A DNA stretch of 64,000 nt from Algoriphagus resistens (GTDB lineage: Bacteria > Bacteroidota > Bacteroidia > Cytophagales > Cyclobacteriaceae), in the NCBI RefSeq assembly GCF_001442615.1, contig NZ_LMXN01000012.1, positions 1-64,000 of the forward strand. The letters are read 5' to 3'. Of the stretch, positions 18,001 through 27,500 are shown piece after piece (position 1 is the stretch's first letter; every line of letters begins with the position of its first letter). Made by a program: the position numbers and the translations under genes. The notes below the pieces were generated by a model. It had not been told where the DNA came from. It did not search any database and saw nothing but the letters and a program-made list of their open reading frames with translations.

Positions 18001-18062
18001 TGGATATAATCCATGCGGGATTCCTTGTGTCCCTTTAAAAAAAACACAATCCCCTGAAATAA
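18001..18062 (+). repeat. Interspersed leader repeat, degraded right half (copy F)
   Basis: GGATATAATCCATGCGGGAT, TCC then TTGTGTCCCTTTAAAA and CCCTGAAATAAG line up with the right half of the other copies (compare GGATGATTATAATGCATGCG at 23.6 kb). No clear left arm is present. It lies between pth and the SAM riboswitch in the same orientation as metZ. Confidence 0.5.
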
Positions 18063-18111
18063 GATTTGGAAATTCCCGAAACCCGCTCTTTCTTTGTATC
18101 ACTTCAGGCAA

Positions 18112-18218
18112 CTGATTTATAAAGAAGAGGCGAGAGATTAGGCTCTAAGACCCTCTGGCAACCATCCCGAAACGGAGAACGGTGCCAAATCCTACCCGAT
18201 GCGGGAACTATAGATTGG
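18112..18218 (+). promoter_or_regulatory. SAM riboswitch (S-box/SAM-I type) upstream of metZ
   Basis: The core shows the S-box signatures AGAGGCGAGAGAT, CCCTCTGGCAACC and GGTGCCAAATCCTACC with a following GCGGGAAC. The basal stem P1 is supported by ten complementary pairs, counting wobbles: CTGATTTATA (18112-18121) with TATAGATTGG (18209-18218). Family knowledge: the aptamer binds S-adenosylmethionine and turns down sulfur-amino-acid genes. It sits about 100 bases before the metZ ATG. The linker has no obvious terminator, so translational or other control is possible. Confidence 0.9.
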
Positions 18219-18319
18219 CTTACTTCACAAATAATCCCTTTTAGTTCGTTTACCGCCTCTTGGTTTGATTTTCTCAAATCTGCTTGATTAGTCGTGTCAA
18301 AATTTAAACTGATCAATAC

Positions 18320-19492
18320 ATGAGTAAGCACTTCGAAACGGATTCTGTACGGATTTCACCTTCAAAGTCCAGCCAAAGAGAGCACTCTGCTCCTATCTAC
18401 CTTACATCCAGTTTTACTTTTGATTCAGCAGAAGAAGCAAGAGCTACTTTTGCTGATGAGATAGAAGGAAATATCTACTCCCGATATGCCAATCCCAATT
18501 CCAGTGACCTGATCGAAAAGGTCTGCGCTGCGGAGGGAACCGAAGATGGATTTGCGACAGCATCCGGGATGGCCGCCATGTTTGGCAGCATTGCCGCTTT
18601 GCTTCAGCAAGGAGATCATGTTCTTGCAGCCCGATCACTTTTCGGGTCAACTCATCAGTTGTTGACCCGAGTATTTCCCAAATGGGGAATAACCTCTACC
18701 TATGGTGATATTTCCGATTATTTGAATTGGGAAAAACTTGTACAGCCGAACACCAAAATGCTTTTTATCGAAACTCCATCCAATCCTGGCCTGGAAATCA
18801 TCGATCTGGAATGGGCAGGTAAATTTGCAGCAGCCCATAATTTGATTTTGGTTGTAGACAACTGCTTTGCTTCCCCTTATCTTCAGCAGCCTGCCAAATG
18901 GGGCGCCCATATTGTGACGCACAGTGCGACCAAATACATTGATGGACAGGGAAGAGTTCTAGGAGGTTTGATTTTAGGTAAAGCTGACCTGATGCAAGAA
19001 GTGCAATTTTTCGTGAGACATACTGGCCCTGCCATATCACCCTTTAACGCATGGATTCTGGCGAAAAGCATGGAAACACTTGGCGTAAGAATGGATCGCC
19101 ACTGTAGCAATGCGCTTAAGATAGCGGAGTATTTCGAAGGAAATCCCGAATTGCTGGCAGTAAAATACCCCTTCCTGAAATCTCACCCGCAATACGAAAT
19201 CGCCAAAAAACAAATGAGTCAGGGCGGGGGGGTAATTACTTTGGACCTAAAAGGTGGAGTTCAACGTGCACAGCGGTTCATCGATCAGCTTCAGATGATT
19301 TCCATCACAGCCAATCTCGGAGATAGCCGCAGTATAGTTACCCATCCTGCATCCACTACACATAGTAAATTATCTGTGGAGGAAAGGGCCCAGGTAGGCA
19401 TCTCAGATGGATTAGTAAGGTTGTCTGTGGGACTGGAACATTATGAAGATATTCTCCAAGATGTGGAAAGAGCGATTGACTTATCAAAATAA
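18320..19492 (+). CDS. metZ: Cys/Met-metabolism PLP enzyme, O-succinylhomoserine sulfhydrylase type
   Basis: This 390-residue PLP enzyme is of the gamma-family. D180 (LVVDNCFASPYLQ) and the PLP lysine K205 in HSATKYIDGQGRVLGG are intact, as are SRYANPN and GMAAMFG for cofactor-phosphate binding. Length and motifs match MetZ-like sulfhydrylases, which make homocysteine from an activated homoserine and sulfide. Cystathionine gamma-synthase or O-acetylhomoserine sulfhydrylase specificity cannot be excluded. The SAM riboswitch in front supports a role in methionine synthesis. It is monocistronic and ends at a strong terminator shared with the converging CBS gene. Confidence 0.88.
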   Translation: MSKHFETDSVRISPSKSSQREHSAPIYLTSSFTFDSAEEARATFADEIEGNIYSRYANPNSSDLIEKVCAAEGTEDGFATASGMAAMFGSIAALLQQGDHVLAARSLFGSTHQLLTRVFPKWGITSTYGDISDYLNWEKLVQPNTKMLFIETPSNPGLEIIDLEWAGKFAAAHNLILVVDNCFASPYLQQPAKWGAHIVTHSATKYIDGQGRVLGGLILGKADLMQEVQFFVRHTGPAISPFNAWILAKSMETLGVRMDRHCSNALKIAEYFEGNPELLAVKYPFLKSHPQYEIAKKQMSQGGGVITLDLKGGVQRAQRFIDQLQMISITANLGDSRSIVTHPASTTHSKLSVEERAQVGISDGLVRLSVGLEHYEDILQDVERAIDLSK

Positions 19493-19493
19493 A

Positions 19494-19532
19494 AAATGCC
19501 TCCATCAAAGGTTTTCCTTTCTGGAGGCATTT
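19494..19532. terminator. Bidirectional terminator between metZ and the CBS gene
   Basis: The perfect 11-bp stem AAATGCCTCCA / TGGAGGCATTT has A-rich and T-rich flanks on both sides and lies between converging genes. Confidence 0.9.
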
Positions 19533-19553
19533 ACTTTTTCTGTTGTTTATAGT

Positions 19554-19988
19554 TCACCAAGTGGTCTGTCTTAAGGTAGGAAAAGCCCGGATTATATCAC
19601 TTAAACTGATCTGACCTACCAATCTTCCATCTTTCATCACAGGGAATCTTCGGATCTTATGTATTAAAAATTCTGACGCAGCATCGAATATTGATAAATC
19701 AGGAGATAGTGTAAGTACATCTGTGGACATATGCTCACTTACTTTAGCGGGGAATTTAGGGGTATTGGTATATTTTCCTTTGATAATCTCTTTGAGGCAA
19801 TCTACCTCGGAAATAATACCAACTAATGCTCCGGAAGCGTCAATCACAGGAGCACCGGAAATCTTCCGCTTCGTCAGCACCTCCATCACTTGATCAATGG
19901 TATCATCTGGCTTGAAGGAGATTAAACTGGTGCTCATGTACTCTTTGACAAGAATTTGCGGAATCGGGGCTTTTTTGGGTTCTGCCAT
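19554..19988 (-). CDS. CBS domain pair protein
   Basis: This protein of about 144 residues is made almost entirely of two CBS motifs. The first has VKEYMSTSLISFKPDDTIDQVMEVLTKRKISGAPVIDASGALVGIISEVD. The second has VSEHMSTDVLTLSPDLSIFDAASEFL and RRFPVMKDGRLVGQISLSDIIRAF. CBS pairs bind adenine nucleotides and usually regulate partner proteins; none is encoded nearby. The start MAEPKKAP (19988) was preferred. The ATG at 20015 would add nine residues that are not domain-like. Confidence 0.85.
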   Translation of the reverse strand: MAEPKKAPIPQILVKEYMSTSLISFKPDDTIDQVMEVLTKRKISGAPVIDASGALVGIISEVDCLKEIIKGKYTNTPKFPAKVSEHMSTDVLTLSPDLSIFDAASEFLIHKIRRFPVMKDGRLVGQISLSDIIRAFPTLRQTTW

Positions 19989-20134
19989 TCTAACCCCTTG
20001 AAAACTTTTTACCATAGGTTAAAAATTAAGGATGAAAGAATAAATTACCGATATTACACCACAATTAAAAATTATAATTTAAATACAGCGACTAATCAAT
20101 ACTATATTTTTAAATATCACTTCTATTCAGAATT

Positions 20135-21679
20135 TCAGTTCAACCTGTTCTCCAAATAAATAAAAGGCTTCCAGGGTTTACTTGCTCCCCTGTATAAATC
20201 ATTGAATTCGAATGCACCTACTATTACATCAATATCCCCATCCATATCAACATCTCCCGAGGTCATTGTGAGCCAATTTCCCTCCAATTGCTCCTGCATC
20301 ACAAAAGGCTCAAATTCCCCTTTTTCATTTTGTCTGAAATAAACCAAATTCTGTTTTGGTGACTGGTATTCATCAGGAAAGAAGGAAAGCACAAAGAAAT
20401 CCTGATCACCATCACCATCAAAATCCGCAATTTCAATCCCACTTGCCCCGTACATAGGATAGAACCAGGATTCTTCAAATTCATTTTTTCCATTATTAGT
20501 AAAGACACGGATCCCGTGATAGTTTTTGAGTACTGGTGACAAATCTGCATTGTCCCCATTCACTATAATGATATCCTGGCGCCCATCGTTATTCACATCC
20601 TCAAAACGAAAGTCACTGGCCCCAAAGGCAGGCTGAAAACGGAGTAAAGCCTGCTCTTTGTACTGACTTCCTCCTTCATTCAACCAAACGTACACTCCTT
20701 CTTTTGCCTGTGCCATCAGTCCAAGCACGTCTAAGTCTCCGTCTTTGTCAAAATCCACAGCAAGTACCCTTCTTGCCCCAGGTTCAGAGCTTAATATGAC
20801 TTCTTCGGGCGTCTCTTGCCCTGAAAGGTAAATACTCATCTTGCCAACGTGATTCCCGAATTGTGAAACAACCCGATCAGGTTTGCCATCACCGTTCCAA
20901 TCCTCAACTGCCAAATTTACTGGCCGGATCAATTCAGTCAATAGTTCTTTACTTTTCCAAGCTCCAGCTTCACTCCAAAATCGTGAAACCTTTCCTAAGG
21001 TGTCATTTGACGGATCCATCCGCCCCATCGTAACCAATTCAAATGTATCATCATCATTCCAACTGATATCCACAGGAGCAACATCTGTGGGAATAGAATC
21101 CTTGATCTGAAAACCACTTTCAGAATCTAATACATACATCATTTTTAAGCGATCACCAAGCCACAAGTCCCCGCTTTTCGGATGAATCCTTAGCATGGTG
21201 GACAGGTTCCCCTTTGTTCTTTTGAATTCAGGCTGTACAACCTGAAAACCAGGGATTCCTTTGGTAGGCACTGCTTTTTTGCCTTGGGGCACAAGAGAAT
21301 CCGGAGCATTCTCCATATAATAGGCAAGGATTTTCTCCCAATCTTCCCTTTTGACCAGTTGGACTCTGGAATAAACCCCTAGGGGAACACCCAGATCTTC
21401 GGGTAGGGTCTGTCCCAAATCCTCCGGCAAAATAAGCCCCATACGCTTCCGCATATCCGGCAACACGTTTTCCCTCCACGTTTTCTTATCCAAAATCTCA
21501 GGGTCGGGCTTCAGATGGCAGCTCGCGCAATAGGCATTTGCGAGCTGCTCACCGTTCAGTTTCAAATCCATAGAAGCCAATTGCTCTAAAGACGGCGGCG
21601 GTTGCTTCCGCTCCGAAATGGGGCTGCAAGAATAATAGAGTACAGCCAGAAGTATTGCAATTAGTCTCCCCGGCCTCAT
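20135..21679 (-). CDS. VCBS/FG-GAP lipoprotein with c-type haem motif
   Basis: This 514-residue protein has a lipoprotein signal (YYSCSP, Cys18) and a haem-binding CASCH at residues 51-55, followed by a short cytochrome-like region. It then carries several FG-GAP/VCBS repeats forming a propeller, for example DWNGDGKPDRVVSQFG, DFDKDGDLDVLGL, DVNNDGRQDIIIVNGD, DFDGDGDQDFFVLSFF and DVDMDGDIDVIVGAFE, with calcium-binding DxDxDxD-like loops. Haem plus propeller suggests an outer-membrane or periplasmic electron-transfer or binding protein; the substrate is unknown. It is the last gene of a three-gene unit with 4-bp overlaps (glycosylasparaginase-like, CutC, this gene). Confidence 0.82.
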   Translation of the reverse strand: MRPGRLIAILLAVLYYSCSPISERKQPPPSLEQLASMDLKLNGEQLANAYCASCHLKPDPEILDKKTWRENVLPDMRKRMGLILPEDLGQTLPEDLGVPLGVYSRVQLVKREDWEKILAYYMENAPDSLVPQGKKAVPTKGIPGFQVVQPEFKRTKGNLSTMLRIHPKSGDLWLGDRLKMMYVLDSESGFQIKDSIPTDVAPVDISWNDDDTFELVTMGRMDPSNDTLGKVSRFWSEAGAWKSKELLTELIRPVNLAVEDWNGDGKPDRVVSQFGNHVGKMSIYLSGQETPEEVILSSEPGARRVLAVDFDKDGDLDVLGLMAQAKEGVYVWLNEGGSQYKEQALLRFQPAFGASDFRFEDVNNDGRQDIIIVNGDNADLSPVLKNYHGIRVFTNNGKNEFEESWFYPMYGASGIEIADFDGDGDQDFFVLSFFPDEYQSPKQNLVYFRQNEKGEFEPFVMQEQLEGNWLTMTSGDVDMDGDIDVIVGAFEFNDLYRGASKPWKPFIYLENRLN

Positions 21680-22419
21680 CCGCCTGTTACCTCTAAAAAC
21701 TGGCTAACTATGTTTTGATCTATTCTGAGGTGATGTGTAAAGGACTTTGGGTCATCCGAAAACGATACATCTGGATTCAAATAGTGATTTGAAGAGGGCT
21801 TCCACATCTTACAGGAAGCGTGGATTTCCTTTAAGAAACCTGTTGTTCCCAGTTCCAAAACATGCCTTGGCTTAGTCCCTCCACCAGGCATAACACTAAT
21901 TCGATCTCCGGCTTTTTGCAATAATTCTTTTAAGGTTTCCAGACCTTCGGAAACTGAATTTTTGCCACCAGAAGTCAAAATACGATCAAAACCGCAAGAA
22001 ATGATTTTCTCCAAAGAATCGAAATAATCCGCAGAAACATCAAAAGCCCGGTGAAATGTACAGGGTTTTCCAGATGCAGCCCGTAGCAGTGATTTACAGG
22101 AATCCGTATCCACAAAACCCTGCTTGTCTAAAACACCAAATACAAAACCATCTGCACCTTGCTCTCCCAGCAATTCTATATCGCGCTTCATCACCATAAG
22201 TTCCTTTTGAGAATAGGCAAAATCACCGCCCCTGGGACGAATCATGACAAAGACAGGGATATCAATTTCTGTTTTCAGAAACTTGAGCATTCCTGCACTT
22301 GGAGTCTCTCCTCCTTCAGGAAAATTAGCGCAGAGCTCCAACCTGTCAACGCCAAATTCCGCTGCGTCCATAGCTGCTTCTACATTGAAAACAGGGGACT
22401 CTAAGCATATTTTTTTCAT
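21676..22419 (-). CDS. cutC: Copper homeostasis protein CutC
   Basis: This 247-residue TIM-barrel protein carries the CutC signatures ESPVFNVEAAMDAAEFGVDRLELCANFPEGGETPS, IPVFVMIRPRGGDFAYS, DGFVFGVLD, TFHRAFDVS, DRILTSGGKNS and ISVMPGGG. CutC was linked to copper tolerance in E. coli, but its biochemical role is not settled. Its 4-bp overlaps with both neighbours show translational coupling to the glycosylasparaginase-like and haem-VCBS genes, so its role here may not be copper handling. Confidence 0.93.
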   Translation of the reverse strand: MKKICLESPVFNVEAAMDAAEFGVDRLELCANFPEGGETPSAGMLKFLKTEIDIPVFVMIRPRGGDFAYSQKELMVMKRDIELLGEQGADGFVFGVLDKQGFVDTDSCKSLLRAASGKPCTFHRAFDVSADYFDSLEKIISCGFDRILTSGGKNSVSEGLETLKELLQKAGDRISVMPGGGTKPRHVLELGTTGFLKEIHASCKMWKPSSNHYLNPDVSFSDDPKSFTHHLRIDQNIVSQFLEVTGG

Positions 22420-23399
22420 GGGTTGAAATGTGATCTGGAGTCTATCAAATCATTACTCGTGAGTGTAGCTTTAGCATAGTTAAATCCTGGATGCACTGCA
22501 TAAGCCCCGACTTCTCCCTCTTTATTTATGGCAAGGAACCCAGCTTGGATATCGCTGATATTCTTATTTTTTGAAATCAGGCGCTTTACTGCCTCTTCAC
22601 ATGCTTCCTGTGGGGTACGGCCCTGACGCATTAATTCCACAATCAAGAAACTTCCGCAAATCCGGATAATCGATTCCCCAAGACCGGTAGCTGTTGCCGC
22701 ACCTACCTCATTGTCCACAAATAGTCCGGCCCCGATAATCGGGCTATCCCCTACCCTTCCATGCATTTTATACGCCAAACCACTTGTGGTACAGCTTCCG
22801 GCAAGATTGCCATTGGCATCCATTCCGATCATTCCAATTGTATCGTGGTTTTCTATATTAATGATAGGCTTGTATTTACTCGTCACCTTCCATTTCTCAT
22901 ACGCTTCCTTAGCTTTTGGGCTTAGTTCCTCTTTTTCCATCGGCATTCCCTGAGCTATCGCAAATTGACGGGCTCCCTCCCCGGCAAGCATCACGTGGGG
23001 AGTATTTTCCATTACCATTCGGGCAAGTGTGATGGGGTGCTTCACCTGCCTAACAAAAGCCACTGACCCACAAGAACCATCACCGGACATAATAGAGGCA
23101 TCCAGCGTAGTAATCCCTTCACGGTCCGGCAATCCCTGCAGGCCTACGGACAAGTTGTTCATATCCAATTCTGTATCCCGCACACCTGTCTCAACGGCAT
23201 CCACTATATTTCCTCCCGCTTTCAGTTTTTTCACTGCTGCAGCATTCGCGGGCAACCCATGGTTCCAGGTTGACAATATAAGTGGTTTCTCCCCTTTGAA
23301 AAGACCAGGTGTTTTTGCCTCAGCAATGGCGGTTATTCCTGGTATAAACAATGCAGAGCCCATGAGGGATTGCTTGATAAACTTTCTTCTTTGCGACAT
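22416..23399 (-). CDS. N4-(beta-N-acetylglucosaminyl)-L-asparaginase-like Ntn hydrolase
   Basis: This protein of about 327 residues is of the isoaspartyl peptidase/glycosylasparaginase family. The autocleavage site is NHDTIGMIGMD, with the nucleophile Thr at about residue 187. GSCTTSGLAYKMHGRVGDSPIIGAG is the family's downstream substrate-binding loop. The N-terminus is Tat-like (SQRRKFIKQS followed by a hydrophobic stretch), predicting export. Known members cleave GlcNAc-Asn from glycoproteins or isoaspartyl peptides. Start chosen at 23399 to put RR near the N-terminus; the ATG at 23426 adds nine residues. It is the first gene of the overlapping unit with cutC and the haem-VCBS gene. Confidence 0.87.
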   Translation of the reverse strand: MSQRRKFIKQSLMGSALFIPGITAIAEAKTPGLFKGEKPLILSTWNHGLPANAAAVKKLKAGGNIVDAVETGVRDTELDMNNLSVGLQGLPDREGITTLDASIMSGDGSCGSVAFVRQVKHPITLARMVMENTPHVMLAGEGARQFAIAQGMPMEKEELSPKAKEAYEKWKVTSKYKPIINIENHDTIGMIGMDANGNLAGSCTTSGLAYKMHGRVGDSPIIGAGLFVDNEVGAATATGLGESIIRICGSFLIVELMRQGRTPQEACEEAVKRLISKNKNISDIQAGFLAINKEGEVGAYAVHPGFNYAKATLTSNDLIDSRSHFNP

Positions 23400-23535
23400 T
23401 AGACTTATTTTAGAATCAGCGCTCAAATTATTAAAATTGGAGCTAATTAGGCTAACCTTCCCTCATTTCCTTTTTGATCCATACTGAAATGGCGGAATTG
23501 AAAAACACCAGCAGGGGTTAAAAATCAGACTTGTC

Positions 23536-23571
23536 AATTCCAGAGTACCTTTAAGAAAACAAAAACAACTA
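23536..23571 (+). repeat. Interspersed leader repeat, partial right half (tandem with copy C)
   Basis: ATTCCAGAGTACCTTTAAGA then AAACAAAAACAACTA leads straight into CATGAAATCG of copy C. This parallels ATTCCATGTGACCTTTAAAA and the A-to-B junction at 17303. It indicates a second tandem pair whose left unit has been truncated. Confidence 0.6.
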
Positions 23572-23664
23572 CATGAAATCGAGCATCACGCAGGCCACAC
23601 ACACCTGGATGATTATAATGCATGCGAGATTTCATCTGACCTATAAAAATCAAAACATAAACAC
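23572..23664 (+). repeat. Interspersed leader repeat, copy C (ends at creatininase-family ATG)
   Basis: Starts CATGAAATCGAGCATCACG, contains GGATGATTATAATGCATGCG and GAGATTTCATCTGACC, and ends AAAACATAAACAC. The start codon of the next gene follows immediately. ATGAAATC...GCAT on the left can pair with ATGC...GATTTCAT on the right. Same orientation as the gene. Confidence 0.85.
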
Positions 23665-24426
23665 ATGAAACCCTACTTACTTGCAGAATCCAACTGGAAA
23701 ACTCTTGAGAACCACCGTTTTGACCTTGCTGTGTTGCCATGGGGGGCCACTGAAGCCCATAATTACCATATGCCCTATGGTACAGATGTATATGAGGCAG
23801 ATGCCGTGGCAGGTGAGGCAGGAAGAAAAGCTTGGGGACATGGAGCAAATGTCACAATTCTGCCAACGATCCCTTTTGGGGTAAATACAGGGCAGTCAGA
23901 TATTTATCTAGACATCAATCTGAATCCAAGTACGCAGCTGATGATTCTTCAGGATATCATCACTGTACTGGATCGCCAGGGCACAAAGAAGTTGCTGATA
24001 GTTAATAGCCATGGTGGAAATGACTTCAAGACAATGCTCCGTGAGCTAGGCCTTAAGTTTCCCGAAATGATGCTCTTCACCTGTAACTGGTTTCAGGCAT
24101 TGGATAAAACCAAGTATTTTGAGGAAGCAGGCGATCATGCAGACGAAATGGAAACTTCCATCATCATGCACCTACATCCTGAATTGGTTTTGCCTCTGGA
24201 ACATGCCGGTGAGGGAACTGAAAGAAAATCTACGATCAAAGGAGTGCAAGAAAAATGGGCCTGGGCAGAGCGAAAATGGTCTGAAGTAACTGCGGACACC
24301 GGAATAGGCAATCCAAAAAAATCCTCCCCTGAAAAAGGGAGGAAATATTTTGAAGATGTGACTGATAAAGTAGCCCAACTGATGGTGGATATCTGCGAGG
24401 TAAAGGCGGGGGAACTCTACAGGTAG
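23665..24426 (+). CDS. Creatininase family metal-dependent amidohydrolase
   Basis: This 253-residue protein has the family's metal-site pattern: LPWGATEAHNYHMPYGTD gives E30, H32 and D41. NSHGGNDFKTMLREL and DHADEMETSIIMHL supply the remaining ligands and catalytic region. Relatives are creatinine amidohydrolase, MftE-type peptidases and FAPy deformylases, so the substrate is uncertain. The gene is monocistronic, and its ATG abuts leader-repeat copy C. Confidence 0.88.
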   Translation: MKPYLLAESNWKTLENHRFDLAVLPWGATEAHNYHMPYGTDVYEADAVAGEAGRKAWGHGANVTILPTIPFGVNTGQSDIYLDINLNPSTQLMILQDIITVLDRQGTKKLLIVNSHGGNDFKTMLRELGLKFPEMMLFTCNWFQALDKTKYFEEAGDHADEMETSIIMHLHPELVLPLEHAGEGTERKSTIKGVQEKWAWAERKWSEVTADTGIGNPKKSSPEKGRKYFEDVTDKVAQLMVDICEVKAGELYR

Positions 24427-24554
24427 AATGGGAATAAAGCTGAAGATGAAATCTGATATCCGTATGAATGCAAGCACTAAAATTAGATGATTTTAGCCAG
24501 CTCCCTTATTGCCTGTTGGAAAGGGCGAATTGCCAAATTTGAAGTTGAAAGATA

Positions 24555-24574
24555 AATTGTTCCCCTGAACAATT
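24555..24574. terminator. Weak hairpin between converging genes
   Basis: AATTGTTC and GAACAATT (8 bp, 4-base loop) lie between the creatininase-family gene (plus) and the large VCBS gene (minus). U-runs are poor on both sides. Confidence 0.35.
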
Positions 24575-24582
24575 CTACGTAA

Positions 24583-27500
24583 TCAGTCCAAAGACCCCAT
24601 ATCAACATCCTTGATGTTCCCTTTATAATCCTGCAATTGTATTCCTTTCACTCCTTGTGGAAGGAATATTTCTCTTCCTGATTGTGACAAGAACCCGGAT
24701 CCAAGACCGGTTTCAATCCGCTGCTTCTGACCGTTTTCCAATTCCAAAATCACCGCCATTACTTCCTGACCTGGCGTGACTGAACGGCCGGACTGCGCAC
24801 TTTGGCGTTGGAACATCAGCAGCTTTCCCCGATTTTGGGAAGCTATGAAAAGCGGATCACCCTGAGCAGAGGAGATTTTAACCAGGGCCTTTCCATCTCC
24901 AGGCACCACAAACCCGCTTTCCTGAGGACTCATTGGCGTAAATCCCCCTTTCCCGTCTCCTAATAATACCAATCCTAAATGCGCATCTAATCTTCCAACA
25001 AAAATCTCATTTCCATAATCATTACCAATCATTACTACATCTGGGAATCCATCGCCATTCACATCCTCAGTCGCAAGTCCGTTCACAGGTGCGATCTGCG
25101 CTAAAGTAGGCAGTCTATGTACTTCAAACTTTCCTCCTCCAAGGTTCTCGATATAGACAGATTTATCATAATTTCCCGTGAGGATAAGCGCATTCTGTTT
25201 TTCCTGCTCAGTAAAAAGGGACTGTTCGGTACTTAGCGCATATAATTTATAGCGTTCAAATTTTCTCCTGAACATGGGGCTTTGCCCATATAGATCCCCC
25301 CAGAAATGACTTGGGAAAGAATTATAATTCCCCTCACGGTCTTTATAGTAGGCAAATGTGATGGGATCCACACTCCCGTTGTTATCAAAGTCCTTTGCGT
25401 AAATCTTAACCGGTCTTTCCACTGTGGGATGATGTGAGTTATTTTCCCCCAGGTTCCCCACTATAAAATCCGTGTCCCCATCTTGGTCAAAGTCACCGGA
25501 AGTAATAGAATTCCACCAGCCCAAGTAATTTTCCAAGCCGGTATTTTCAAGTTTTATAAGCCGGTCTCCCAAATTTTTGAAAACAGTAATTTCCATCAAC
25601 TCCCCTACTACAACCAGGTCTACCAATTTATCAGCATCCACATCCGACCACACAGCATCGGTAACCATCCCCACATTGCGAAGGTCTGGAGCGATTTCAT
25701 CTGTTACATCCTGAAGTTGGCCATTGATATTTTGAAGAAGATAGCTTTTATCTGGAAAAGGGTATTGAGCCACTGGTGTTCTGCCTCCCACAAATAAATC
25801 CATAAACCCATCTCCATCGAAATCCGCACCCCGCACGGTGGATCCGCTTGCTTTCACAGAGGAAAAATCCTTGTCAAGTGTAAAATTCCCGCCACCATCA
25901 TTCAAAAACAACCGATCAGAATATTCTGTCGCATTGCTTGAAAACTCATTGCTCCCCCCCACCAGATACATATCCAAATCGGAATCATTATCAATATCGA
26001 AAAGTAAAATCCCCATTTCTTCAAAGAAGTTTCCTTCTTCGGGAATCAATTCTTTTTCAGTAAACTTCCCATCCACTTCCTGAATAAATAGCCGTGGGGC
26101 AAAGCCGGAAGCCGAGCCCACCACCAAATCCTCGATTCTGTCACTATTCACATCACCTACGGCTAAGCTCGGGCCATATTGACTCAGTTTATGCGGGATC
26201 ACACGCTGGATATTGAAATCAATTTTATCCTCTTCTTCATGTGTATAGTCCAGCCCTTTTGTCAGAGAAACTTCTGAAAAAAGGGCATCGGGTGATTCTG
26301 AATCAATAATAGCCAGTTGATTTTTCCCTTGCTTTGCCTCTGAATAGTCAACTTCAATAAGTTGGTTAGGCTTTACATTGTCCAGAGAGTTTTCTTTACC
26401 ATCAGGCCAGATCACTTGAATCGATGTGATTTCAGAAGCATCTCCCAAACCGAAATGAAGCACTTCATCGATTGAAGACATGTAGCCTCTTACTACTTGC
26501 TGCTCCTGATAAAGGTGACTCCCATCTGGAAGGGAAATCACAACTTTAGCTCCCAGACCTTGGGGGTTCAACTTCGTTCCCAGCAAGTTCAGTCTGATGA
26601 AATTATTTTTCTTTTCAGAATTTGTAAGGGTGTTCTCAAAGACAAATGCAGGATCATTGATGTTATTTACAACATAATCCAAATCCCCGTCACCATCTAA
26701 ATCAACAAATGCGGCTCCATTGGAAAAAGAAGGTTTGTTTAGCCCCCAGGCACTACCCTGATCTGTAAACGTCAAATTGCCATTATTTCTGAATGCATAA
26801 TTGGGGATTTTTACGATAGGAATCGAATCAAGCAGCTGACGTTTGGAAGCTATGTTCCCCACATCAGCGCGGTAATTCGCAAAATCCTTGTCTGTAATAT
26901 CTCTGGGGAAACCATTTGTAACCAGCAGATCACGATAGCCATCATTGTCCACATCTCCAAACAATGGTGCCCAGCTCCAATCCGTCTGGTATATACCCGC
27001 CATCATCCCTACTTCACTAAAGGGCACATCTGCTCCATTATTCATATGCAGCATATTCCGGACATACTGGTATTCATAGTCCCATTGTTCGTTGCTTATG
27101 TATACCTGATAAGAGTTATTTCCAATCGTGGTTTTCTTACGATAATTGTCTTCGCCCAGCATGTCAAGGGTGATAATATCAGGTTTGGCATCATTGTTAA
27201 AATCTGAAATATCAGCCCCCATTGAAAACTGGCTCTGATGTCTCAAAATATCTTTTGATTGATTGGAAAAAGTACCATCCTGATTGTTGATATATAGAAT
27301 ATCATTGGTCACATAGTCATTACTGACATGTATATCTGGCCAGCCGTCGTTGTTCAGATCAGAAACCAACACTCCCAGACCATATCCCTCGATAGTTATC
27401 CCTGCTTCAAGGGTCACGTCTGTAAATGTCCCATCCCCATTATTTCTATAAAAAGCATCATTGTTGATTGCCGATCCGTCAGTTATTTTCAGACGGTAGT

